Of a stretch of DNA of 10,907 nt, positions 1 through 6,579 are shown piece after piece. Position 1 is the first letter of the stretch, and each line of letters begins with the position of its first letter. The translations under genes and the position numbers were made by a program. Source of the stretch: Bacillota bacterium (lineage in GTDB: Bacteria; Bacillota; Desulfitobacteriia; Desulfitobacteriales; Desulfitobacteriaceae); the NCBI GenBank assembly GCA_023390635.1, contig JAEWCM010000174.1, forward strand, positions 1 to 10,907, read 5' to 3'. The notes beneath the pieces were generated by a model. It saw only the letters and a list, made by a program, of their open reading frames with translations. It made no database searches and had not been told where the DNA came from.

Positions 1-55
1 TAATTTATTAATAACTCTTTTTTGGAGCTTTGTCAATATTAATTCTCATTTACAT

Positions 56-970
56 TTAACCTTCATTTTTCGCTATTCCATTCCCCAATTTTTCTTGCCG
101 ATGTAAAAATGAAAATTTGGTTTCAGATACAACAATGGCTATAAAAATAAGAATAAACCCTATAAACAGACGAACCGTCAATTCTTCTCCATAAAAAATC
201 ACCGAAAACAGCACCCCGAAAACGGACTCGAGACTCAGAATGAGAGCTGCAGCCGCCGGGTGGGTATGCTTCTGACCGATATTTTGTAACAGCAAAGCAA
301 CCGCCGTAGCAAATACAGCCAAATATAAAAGTCCGCATATACTTTCCCAAGTCCAACTGGTGTAGGACGGAAACGGCTCCGCGATTAAACCAACAATCCA
401 TGAAAAAACAGCGGCAAACCCAAATTGATATATAGTAAGCAAAATTACATCTTTACCCTTGCTGAACTTAGCCACGCACACCATGTGAATTGCATAAAAA
501 ACTCCCCCGATCAGGGTCATCCCATCGCCGAAACCTACCGTAAAATCCCCGGCAAGAGATACCATTCCAATGCCCGCAAGGCAAAGCAGGGCCGCTGAAA
601 GATTGTATCTATCCGGCTTAGAGTGGTCAACAAACCAATACAAAAAAGGCACTATAATACAATAAATCGCTGTTAAAAAAGCGTTTTTGCCCGGTGTGGT
701 ATCCGTGATCCCAATGGTCTGAAAGGTGTAACCTAAATAGAGACATAAGCCTAATACTGCCCCGCGCCATACATGACCTGAATCAGAAGCTTTCAGATTC
801 TTGAAAAAGAAAATTGCCAGGAGCAGTGCCCCAATCGTAAAACGAAAACCTAATAAAATGTTAGGAGGAAAAACATCTACAGCATTTTTTACAACAAAAA
901 ATGAACTGCCCCAAATAATGGCAGCCCCAAACAAAGCACTTGTATACCAAAACTTTCCGTTAATTTTCAT
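56..970 (-). CDS. EamA/DMT-family membrane transporter
   Basis: This 304-residue protein is very hydrophobic, with about ten predicted membrane spans arranged as two EamA repeats (roughly residues 12-143 and 152-284). That is the standard size and layout of the drug/metabolite transporter superfamily. Motifs typical of the family are the early WGSSFFVVK stretch, the FRFTIGALLLA helix, and the second-repeat ALILSLESVFGVLFSVIFYGE stretch that ends in a conserved acidic residue. DMT proteins commonly export amino acids or other metabolites, but the substrate cannot be read from sequence. The ATG at 970 has only a weak upstream GAG as ribosome binding site. The gene follows the FGGY kinase on the same strand after 121 bp with no clear terminator between them, so it could be a distal member of the T-box-controlled operon or start from its own weak promoter. 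The family call is firm; the function is open. Confidence 0.9.
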   Translation of the reverse strand: MKINGKFWYTSALFGAAIIWGSSFFVVKNAVDVFPPNILLGFRFTIGALLLAIFFFKNLKASDSGHVWRGAVLGLCLYLGYTFQTIGITDTTPGKNAFLTAIYCIIVPFLYWFVDHSKPDRYNLSAALLCLAGIGMVSLAGDFTVGFGDGMTLIGGVFYAIHMVCVAKFSKGKDVILLTIYQFGFAAVFSWIVGLIAEPFPSYTSWTWESICGLLYLAVFATAVALLLQNIGQKHTHPAAAALILSLESVFGVLFSVIFYGEELTVRLFIGFILIFIAIVVSETKFSFLHRQEKLGNGIAKNEG

Positions 971-1036
971 ATAACACTCTACTTTACTGCGAAATTTGCT
1001 TATGTTTTCATATTAAAATATAGCCCTTCAGTGTAT

Positions 1037-1063
1037 TTTATATTGATTAACAGCCAATTTCAA
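1037..1063 (-). promoter_or_regulatory. weak candidate promoter for the DMT transporter gene
   Basis: On the minus strand TTGAAA (1063-1058) is followed after 15 bp by TATAAA (1042-1037), about 65 bp upstream of the ATG at 970. The spacer is two bases short of ideal and the region is AT-rich, so a chance match is quite possible. I see no convincing intrinsic terminator between the kinase stop at 1092 and this gene. Confidence 0.25.
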
Positions 1064-1091
1064 GCCCAGATTTCCTTCCCTTACCGCTTGT

Positions 1092-2618
1092 TTACTCAAA
1101 TAATGGCCTTAGTGTCTCATAGATCTGCACATATTTTTTATATAACTGTGTATAATGGGCTCCATTTTTTTCGTCTGGATAGTGGTATCTGACCGAACGG
1201 TGTTCAAGAATCTGCCGGGAAAACTCAGAGTAATCCTTGCTCCACCCCAATTGAATAAATCCTCCTGCAGCAGCTCCTAAAGCAGGTAAGAATTCTCCCT
1301 CTTCAGGTACAAGCACTTCACAGCGGCATACGTCGGCTATTGTCTGACTCCAAACTTCGCTTCGACTGCCGCCTCCGATCAAAGCAATCTGCTTTATTTC
1401 ACCTTTTGCCGTAAGAATTTCTATCACCTGGCGCAAGGACATAGTCACTCCTTCCAAGACGGCCCTGCTCATATCTGCCCGGGTAGTGGAAGTTTTAATC
1501 CCAATAAAGCAGCCACTAGCCTCCGGAGCCTGTATTGGACAACGTTCACCGTTTAAATAGGGCAAAAAGAGCAATTGTCGTTCAGTCGGCTTTGAAGTAA
1601 GCATAAGCTTTTCCAGTTCCCCATATCCCTCTTTACTTTTGTCTGGCCACAGAGAATCTTCCTCTGTTTCCACAGGTCTGGCCGTACCAAACACGTTGAG
1701 TGCCCATTGATGCACATTACCGGCATTGAGTAAGGGGGCAATCGCAATCAACGTGTTTTCCGGAGCGTGGGCTAAATGAAAAATCCCGCCGTTTAAGGGA
1801 GTAACGCATTCTGCCGTGATTGCCGCCCAGCCCGTTGTTCCCAAATACACATACATCTGTCCGAATTGGGTTACCCCTGCTCCTAAAGTTGAGGCTCCCC
1901 CATCGCCGATCCCGGCCAGCACCGGCGTGCCTTCGGCCAAACCGCAAAGTTCTGCCGCCTCGAAAGTCACCTTTCCTGCCACCTCATGCGGTGCCATCAA
2001 ATCCGGCAGCATCGCTGGATTTAAAACAAAATCTTCCAGCCATTCCTTTACCCATTGCCGCTCTGCCAAGTCCATCATTCCTGTAGTGGCTCCGGTGGTT
2101 GGATCGGCAATGTTTCTCCCTGTCAATTGTCTGATGATATAATCTTTCGAGCTGATCAGTACTGCATCCGTTCTGGCATAGGTATAAGGTTCGTGGCGGC
2201 GGAGCCAAAGCATTTTGGGGAAGGTCATCTTCCCGTCAAGATGGTTACCTGTCCGTTTCCTGATCGACTCCTCTCCATAACGCTCCAAAATCTCAGCCGC
2301 TTCACCTTCCCCTCGGGGGTCAGAATACAGAATGGCCGGTCGGACTGCTTTTCCTCTTTTATCAATAGGAATACAATCCTCCATTTGTCCACTAAAAGTT
2401 ACCCCTTTAATCTGCTCTTTCTTCACTCCGCTCTTCCACCAGATTTGCATAATATCCTGAACCGAAAGCCACCAGCTTTCCGGATCTTGCTCAGTAGTGC
2501 TTTCCGTCCGTCGCGTTGTGATCGGCCGGGAACTGGTATGATGGAGTCTTAAATCGGCAGATACGAGAATCCCTTTCACATCACTGGTTCCAATATCAAA
2601 AACCGCCAAATAATCCAC
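1092..2618 (-). CDS. FGGY-family carbohydrate kinase (xylulokinase-like, substrate unassigned)
   Basis: This is an ATP-dependent sugar kinase of 508 residues, the normal length for xylulokinase-like FGGY proteins. The actin-type fold is marked by AVFDIGTSDVKG (residues 5-16, phosphate loop 1) and the substrate-site SGQM (76-79). GDGG (238-241) contains the probable catalytic base Asp239. An FGGY signature runs from GCFIG (369-373) to VLEG (387-390), and GGGS (415-418) lies in the nucleotide-binding domain. I chose the GTG at 2618 because an ideal GGAGGTG (2631-2625) sits 6 nt upstream. The in-frame ATG at 2633 has its nearest SD only about 2 nt away. The frame stays open to 2792 only inside the permease gene. 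Position 80 is Glu where xylulokinases have His (GQMH), so xylulose should not be assumed. It is the fourth gene of the importer operon and probably phosphorylates the imported compound. Confidence 0.88.
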   Translation of the reverse strand: MDYLAVFDIGTSDVKGILVSADLRLHHTSSRPITTRRTESTTEQDPESWWLSVQDIMQIWWKSGVKKEQIKGVTFSGQMEDCIPIDKRGKAVRPAILYSDPRGEGEAAEILERYGEESIRKRTGNHLDGKMTFPKMLWLRRHEPYTYARTDAVLISSKDYIIRQLTGRNIADPTTGATTGMMDLAERQWVKEWLEDFVLNPAMLPDLMAPHEVAGKVTFEAAELCGLAEGTPVLAGIGDGGASTLGAGVTQFGQMYVYLGTTGWAAITAECVTPLNGGIFHLAHAPENTLIAIAPLLNAGNVHQWALNVFGTARPVETEEDSLWPDKSKEGYGELEKLMLTSKPTERQLLFLPYLNGERCPIQAPEASGCFIGIKTSTTRADMSRAVLEGVTMSLRQVIEILTAKGEIKQIALIGGGSRSEVWSQTIADVCRCEVLVPEEGEFLPALGAAAGGFIQLGWSKDYSEFSRQILEHRSVRYHYPDEKNGAHYTQLYKKYVQIYETLRPLFE

Positions 2619-2631
2619 TATATGCACCTCC
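2619..2631 (-). promoter_or_regulatory. ribosome binding site deciding the kinase GTG start
   Basis: GGAGGTG (2631-2625) matches the anti-Shine-Dalgarno sequence almost perfectly and is separated from GTG 2618-2616 by six bases. It lies inside the short gap after the permease stop at 2642, so translation of the kinase appears independent and efficient rather than overlap-coupled. Confidence 0.7.
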
Positions 2632-2641
2632 ATCTCTCCCT

Positions 2642-3598
2642 TTACCGGTTCCGGCTGCCGACCTTTTGCAAAAGCACAGCCAGAATAACAATCAAACCGG
2701 TGACCACATCTTGCATAAAAGAAGGAACCTGCAATATGGTCAGTCCATTGGCCAAAATACCTAAGATAGCGGCTCCGATGAATGAGCCCCAAATATTCGG
2801 CACTCCTTCTTTGGAAGCTGTCATTCCTAAAAATGCTGCTGCATAGGAGGGAAGAAATAGCCCATCGCCTCCGGTCGGATGAGCTGATCCCAGCCGGGAA
2901 GCCATTAAAACACCGGCAATTCCGGCCAGTGCAGAACAGAGGGCAAAAGCCATATTTTTATAAAAATTGACCCGGATGCCGGCGATTCGGGCCGCATGTT
3001 CATTTCCACCCAAAGCATAAAGCTTGCGGCCAAAGACGGTATGCCTCATGATATACCAAAAAAGCAGAGTAAGAGTCACCATGATGACAGACAGAAAGGG
3101 AAAAGGTCCCAGATTGGTTTGCCCAAAGAAACGAAAACCTTCTGGAATATTCTCAAAAACGGTAGCTCCGCCTGTCAGCCAGAAGGTGAAACCTCCAATG
3201 GCGGTTCCCATGGCCAGAGTAATGATAAAGGATAAGACCCGGAATGTGCTGACAATCATTCCGTTGACAAAGCCGATCAGGAAAGCTACAAACACCGGAA
3301 TAGTAAAAGCCGCTGCTAAGGGAACGCCGCTCACTGCCAATTTGGCACTGAGTACTCCGGTCAAGCCGGCCACTGCACCAACGGAAAGATCAAATTCCCC
3401 CACCGTCATCACTAAGGTCGTCCCCAAGGCCACAATAACCAGAAAAGAAATTTGACGGCTGATATTGATAAAATTATCCGGTGTAGCAAACGCTTCAGGG
3501 CTTAATATACCGAAACCGGCCATAATTAAAAGGGCCGCTATTAAAGTACCGTAAGAACGCAGCGATTTAATCTTCATCTTTGTCAGAAACTCTTTCAT
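2642..3598 (-). CDS. ribose-type ABC transporter permease (BPD_transp_2 / RbsC family)
   Basis: This is the membrane channel subunit of the importer. From the chosen ATG at 3598 it has 318 residues, close to RbsC (about 320). It carries the family hallmark VMTVGEFDLSVGAVAGLTG, in which the usual GGIDLSVG is GEFDLSVG. The cytoplasmic coupling region around YALGGNEHAARIAGI contacts the ATPase, and the C-terminal half contains the typical GTASKEGVP-like segment (here GMTASKEGVPNIWGS). The start at 3598 has GGAGG five bases upstream. Longer in-frame starts up to 3664 and the ATG at 3577 lack a good SD. The gene overlaps the end of the ATPase gene by 32 nt, consistent with coupled translation. Only one permease gene is present, so the channel is presumably a homodimer, as in the ribose system. 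Confidence 0.92.
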   Translation of the reverse strand: MKEFLTKMKIKSLRSYGTLIAALLIMAGFGILSPEAFATPDNFINISRQISFLVIVALGTTLVMTVGEFDLSVGAVAGLTGVLSAKLAVSGVPLAAAFTIPVFVAFLIGFVNGMIVSTFRVLSFIITLAMGTAIGGFTFWLTGGATVFENIPEGFRFFGQTNLGPFPFLSVIMVTLTLLFWYIMRHTVFGRKLYALGGNEHAARIAGIRVNFYKNMAFALCSALAGIAGVLMASRLGSAHPTGGDGLFLPSYAAAFLGMTASKEGVPNIWGSFIGAAILGILANGLTILQVPSFMQDVVTGLIVILAVLLQKVGSRNR

Positions 3599-5123
3599 CT
3601 TCTCCTCCAGCTTCTCCCTGATAGCAATAACGCAAGACTTTTTCCGGGTTTGCCTCTCTGCCATTTAAACAAGCCACGATTTTCCCTTCGCGCATGACGA
3701 GCAGGCGATCAGAAACATCCAATACTTCCTGCAGATCCGATGACACAAACAACACCGCTTTTCCTTTTGCTGTCTGCTCTTTCAGCAAGTGGTGAATCTC
3801 CCCTCTGGTCATTACATCCACTCCCTGAGTTGGCTCATCACAAAGAAAAACATCCGGTTCACACATTAACGCTTTTGCAAAGACTATCTTTTGTTGATTA
3901 CCTCCGCTCAGTTCTCCTACCAGCTGTTCCGTGCCTGTAGCTCTCACCTGCAAGGCCTTCATCCGATTCAGGACATCCTGTCTTTCTTTCCGTTTCTGCA
4001 AAATACCGACCTTGCCATATCCTTCTAAAACTGGCAAGGTCATGTTCTCCCTGATGGTCATATTCATAACCAATCCCTTGCCTCTCCGATCCTCCGGGAT
4101 CAAAACCATTCCGTTTTGCAGCGCAATCCGGGGAGTAAGTCCGTTAAACCTGTGATTCTGGATTTCCCATGTACCTGACTCCAGCGGGCGAATGCCATAA
4201 ATACCTTCCAGCAATTCGGTACGCCCTGCACCCACCAAGCCAAATACTCCCAAAATCTCTCCTGCATAAAGAGAGAAGGTGACATTTTTTACCCTTCCGT
4301 CTCTCGTTCTCATTCCCCGTATATTTAGAAGTTCTTTTTGTTTCCCTCTTTCCCCGTCTCTTCTTTCGTCTATCACCGATTTCGCTTCCTGCTCTTTTCC
4401 TGCCATTAAGCTCACCAGTTTCTCTTTTGTTACCTCTTCTTTTCCCATAGTGCCAACCGTTCTTCCATTGCGGAGCACCGTGATACGGTCTGCAAGACGG
4501 AAAATTTCGTCTAGACGATGTGAAACATAGATTACACTGGTTCCCCGATTTTTCAAATTATTAATCAGATGGAAAAGGCTTTCTGTCTCTCTGTCCGTCA
4601 GAGCAGCCGTGGGTTCATCAAGAAAAAGCAGCTTACACTCGGAGCGCAGACTGCGCAATATTTCCAAAAAGGTTTGTTGGGACGGTGACATTTCTGCCGC
4701 TGTATTCTCCAAGGGCACTCTAATTCCCCATTGCTCTTCCAGACACTGGGCTTCAATTTTCATTCTCTTCCAATCCACTCCGAAGCGTGCCATTCTTTTG
4801 GGATATGGATGGCCTAAATAGAGATTTTCCAATCCGGAAAGGGATGGAATCAACTGATGATCTTGGTGTACAGCGCAGATTCCCAGTTCAAGGGCTTTAC
4901 GGGGACTTGAAAGCTTAATCTCTTTCCCTTCCCAAACCAACTTACCCCCGTCAGGGGCGTAAAGACCGGTCACGACTTTAATAAAAGTCGATTTGCCTGC
5001 GCCGTTTTCTCCCACTAAAGCGTGGACCTCACCTTTTTCCAGATCGAGAGAAATATCTGCCAGGGCATAGTTGTCACCGAATCGTTTCTGGACCCCTTGA
5101 ACTTGCATCAGAGACATGCTCAT
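3567..5123 (-). CDS. sugar ABC transporter ATPase with two nucleotide-binding domains (RbsA/MglA type)
   Basis: This 518-residue protein has two fused ABC domains, as in RbsA, MglA and XylG. Domain 1 has a Walker A GENGAGKS (38-45), a divergent signature MSPSQQ (145-150) and a Walker B LLFLDEP (165-171). Domain 2 has the degenerate Walker A GLVGAGRT (295-302) typical of this family, a good signature LSGGNQQ (405-411) and Walker B VFLCDEP (425-431). Such proteins power uptake of monosaccharides through an RbsC-like permease. The ATG at 5123 overlaps the TGA of the binding-protein gene (ATGA, 4 nt). A second ATG two codons in (5117) has AGGA at better spacing, so the start is uncertain by two codons. 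The acidic, charged C-terminus is encoded in the stretch that overlaps the permease gene. ABC importers of this type usually carry carbohydrates, but the domain itself does not fix the ligand. Confidence 0.95.
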   Translation of the reverse strand: MSMSLMQVQGVQKRFGDNYALADISLDLEKGEVHALVGENGAGKSTFIKVVTGLYAPDGGKLVWEGKEIKLSSPRKALELGICAVHQDHQLIPSLSGLENLYLGHPYPKRMARFGVDWKRMKIEAQCLEEQWGIRVPLENTAAEMSPSQQTFLEILRSLRSECKLLFLDEPTAALTDRETESLFHLINNLKNRGTSVIYVSHRLDEIFRLADRITVLRNGRTVGTMGKEEVTKEKLVSLMAGKEQEAKSVIDERRDGERGKQKELLNIRGMRTRDGRVKNVTFSLYAGEILGVFGLVGAGRTELLEGIYGIRPLESGTWEIQNHRFNGLTPRIALQNGMVLIPEDRRGKGLVMNMTIRENMTLPVLEGYGKVGILQKRKERQDVLNRMKALQVRATGTEQLVGELSGGNQQKIVFAKALMCEPDVFLCDEPTQGVDVMTRGEIHHLLKEQTAKGKAVLFVSSDLQEVLDVSDRLLVMREGKIVACLNGREANPEKVLRYCYQGEAGGEDERVSDKDED

Positions 5124-6058
5124 TGTCCTACATTATCCTTGGTAATCAACGTTGCAGGAGCATACAGTTCTGTTCCCTCTGCAGCCTGGCCTTGGAAAAC
5201 CCTGTCCATTTGTTTGATTACGATATCCGCCATCCCGGAAAAATTCTGTTCTACAGTGGCAACCAAAGGTGATCCTTTTTTAATCATATCCTTTGCCTGA
5301 CTTGTGCCGTCAATCCCCACTACCAGAATATTTTTGCGTCCTGCAGCTTCAATAGCCTGGGCGGCCCCGATCGCAGCCTCATCCCATCCGGCCCAAACCG
5401 CACTGATAGAATCCTCTGCTGAATTAGCCAGCAACAAGCTTTCCATATCCTTGCGGGCATTTTCAATCGGGCCTGGAACTTCAACCTGACGTTCAGTGAG
5501 AACCTTGATTCCGGTATTTTCCTTCAATAAACTGTCCAATTCCTGAGTTCTTTTTAACACACCGGGATGGGGTCTGTGGGTCAGCACTATAATATTGCCC
5601 TTATTGCCTAATTGCTTGAAGAGATAATCGGTAATGGTTTTAGACATCGCCACATTATCACTGGTAGCATTGGTGGTCATTCCTTCAATATACCCTGAAT
5701 CACAGCCGAACACAGGAATTCCCTTTTGGGCGGCTTCTCCAATCTGAGTCTTCACCTGATTGGGATCAGCACTGACTAAAACGATGGCATCCACCTTAGT
5801 GGCAATCACATCTTCCATCCGGCTAGCCAACTGACCAAAATCACTTTTAGTATCAATAACATTGGTTTCCCAATTCTTGTTTGCCGCCTGTGTCTTCAAA
5901 TCCTCCACCATCTGGTTGGTAGTGACTGACGAAAGATAAGGGGTAAGAATAGCAATCTTTTTCTTTGTCCCGCCTTGATCTCCTGTTCCCTGAGAACCGC
6001 ATCCTGCCAACGCAAATACCATTAACATCATCGATAATACCGCCAATACTCTTTTCAC
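5120..6058 (-). CDS. RbsB-like ABC transporter substrate-binding lipoprotein
   Basis: This 312-residue periplasmic-binding-protein-4 type receptor would be anchored on the outer face of the membrane. Residues 1-20 form a lipoprotein signal with lipobox LAGC, and Cys20 is the likely lipidated residue. A Gly/Gln-rich linker follows to about 30. The mature part has the two-lobe Rossmann layout of the ribose family: KIAILTPYLSS (34-44), VDAIVLVSADP (89-99), GIPVFGCDSG (113-122), NIIVLTHRPHPG (155-166), WAGWDEAAIGA (222-232) and VVGIDGT (246-252). Ribose-contact positions are only partly kept: Asp120, Arg170 and Asp250 remain, while the Arg after the first Asp is Ser121 and the Asn of the NDEMALGA motif is Trp225. 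The ligand may therefore not be ribose. The GTG start has GGAGGG (6070-6065) six bases upstream. It is the first gene behind the T-box leader. It is not the TrpX-type binding protein known from tryptophan importers. Confidence 0.92.
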   Translation of the reverse strand: MKRVLAVLSMMLMVFALAGCGSQGTGDQGGTKKKIAILTPYLSSVTTNQMVEDLKTQAANKNWETNVIDTKSDFGQLASRMEDVIATKVDAIVLVSADPNQVKTQIGEAAQKGIPVFGCDSGYIEGMTTNATSDNVAMSKTITDYLFKQLGNKGNIIVLTHRPHPGVLKRTQELDSLLKENTGIKVLTERQVEVPGPIENARKDMESLLLANSAEDSISAVWAGWDEAAIGAAQAIEAAGRKNILVVGIDGTSQAKDMIKKGSPLVATVEQNFSGMADIVIKQMDRVFQGQAAEGTELYAPATLITKDNVGQ

Positions 6059-6141
6059 CTAAATCCCTCCCTGTTTAGTCTTTTCTCATGGTTTCTCTTT
6101 TTCTTTCCACTTCTTCTTTTTTGTGCACCCGCTTTTATCAT
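6055..6141 (-). CDS. possible 28-residue leader ORF, basic peptide
   Basis: An ATG at 6141 opens a frame of 28 codons ending in a TGA that overlaps the GTG start of the binding-protein gene (GTGA). A TAGG lies about seven bases upstream of the ATG, a weak ribosome binding site. The peptide is rich in Lys and Arg and contains no Trp, so it is not a classical tryptophan attenuation peptide. The DNA is a purine-rich run, which by itself favours long open frames of basic codons. A non-coding spacer is the more likely reading; coupled translation into the first operon gene is the alternative. Confidence 0.2.
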   Translation of the reverse strand: MIKAGAQKRRSGKKKRNHEKRLNREGFR

Positions 6142-6164
6142 CCCTAAACCTATAAAGATTTATT

Positions 6165-6204
6165 AAAAAACAAAAAAGCCCTCCATCCTGCTAAGGACGG
6201 AAGA
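6165..6204 (-). terminator. T-box-controlled intrinsic terminator
   Basis: UCCGUCCU (6201-6194) pairs with AGGAUGGA (6189-6182) around a UAGC loop, with extra weak pairs at the base. Six U (6177-6172), a G and six more U follow. The 5' arm is also the 3' strand of the antiterminator, so the two structures exclude each other, as expected for a T-box switch. It should also block read-through from the dehydrogenase gene upstream. Confidence 0.92.
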
Positions 6205-6503
6205 CTCCGTGGTGCCACCTTTATTTAGAACAACGCCCTATCTCCTCTGCGCTGAAATTAAATCTCAGATTAAACAAGGATGACTTAGATGTCGCTCACT
6301 CATCAGATACGGAAAAGTTTCCTTTTCGATATCCTGTTTCTATAACGGGAAACCCCCGGTATCACCTACTCGTTATCTTTCGGATTACCCTTCCGAGACC
6401 CATTCTGTCTAATAGCCTGTACCGGACTTACACCATCTCCGGCTCGCTGACACAGTCCTTATTTAAACATACTCTTTCTCATCATCAGGTTCAGCATATT
6501 TTT
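6165..6503 (-). promoter_or_regulatory. T-box riboswitch, best read as tryptophan-specific (UGG specifier)
   Basis: This is a complete T-box leader ahead of the ABC importer operon. The Stem I base has ACCU/GGGU around a UGAUGA-type kink-turn region. The lower helix GAGA (6480-6477) pairs with UCUC (6398-6395). The specifier loop has AGUA (6473-6470) facing GAA (6405-6403), and the upper helix UGUUU (6469-6465) pairs with AGACA (6410-6406). The distal arm carries the typical AGCGAGCCGGAGAUGGUG element closed by CCGGA/UCCGG. UGG (6402-6400), followed by a purine, is the codon next to the conserved GAA. The antiterminator is AAGG (6221-6218), bulge UGGCACC (6217-6211), ACGGA (6210-6206), a gucu loop, UCCGU and CCUU. 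The C in UGGC would pair with discriminator G73, which fits tRNA-Trp. Uncharged tRNA should stabilise the antiterminator and turn on the genes downstream. T-box identity is near certain; the Trp assignment is strong but inferred. Confidence 0.93.
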
Positions 6504-6509
6504 CCTATT

Positions 6510-6538
6510 ATTATAGATTTCTGTGACTAGGCTGTCAA
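6510..6538 (-). promoter_or_regulatory. perfect-consensus sigma-A promoter for the T-box operon
   Basis: TTGACA (6538-6533) and TATAAT (6515-6510) are separated by exactly 17 bp, matching the housekeeping consensus at all twelve positions. Transcription should begin near 6503, just before the first Stem I strand. The promoter starts about 40 bp after the dehydrogenase stop. A strong constitutive promoter placed ahead of a terminating riboswitch is the usual T-box arrangement. Confidence 0.92.
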
Positions 6539-6579
6539 CCTATATTTTTCATTTTGACTTGATCTAATGATCCTTTATA

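Noticed and set aside
1..55. A terminator after the DMT transporter gene
   Set aside because: The 55 bases to the window edge are AT-rich but contain no GC stem followed by T residues.
2619..2792. N-terminal extension of the kinase reading frame
   Set aside because: It overlaps the permease C-terminus in another frame, has no kinase-like sequence, and an ideal ribosome binding site marks the GTG at 2618.
1816..3455. Plus-strand open frames inside the kinase and permease genes
   Set aside because: They are antisense shadows with low-complexity, unfamiliar translations, while the minus-strand frames encode clear family proteins.
1092..6058. The operon as a TrpXYZ-type tryptophan importer
   Set aside because: The ATPase has two fused ABC domains, the binding protein is RbsB-like and a sugar kinase is attached. 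These are sugar-importer traits, not TrpXYZ traits.
1092..6058. An Lsr-type autoinducer-2 uptake operon with LsrK
   Set aside because: Lsr systems have two permeases and further processing genes; only one permease is present and the kinase keeps a xylulokinase-like GQM site.
6400..6402. Reading the T-box as glycine-specific (GGG or GGU one or two bases further on)
   Set aside because: Bacterial tRNA-Gly has U73, which would need UGGA in the antiterminator bulge; the sequence shows UGGC. The following base would also not fit the usual purine rule for GGG.
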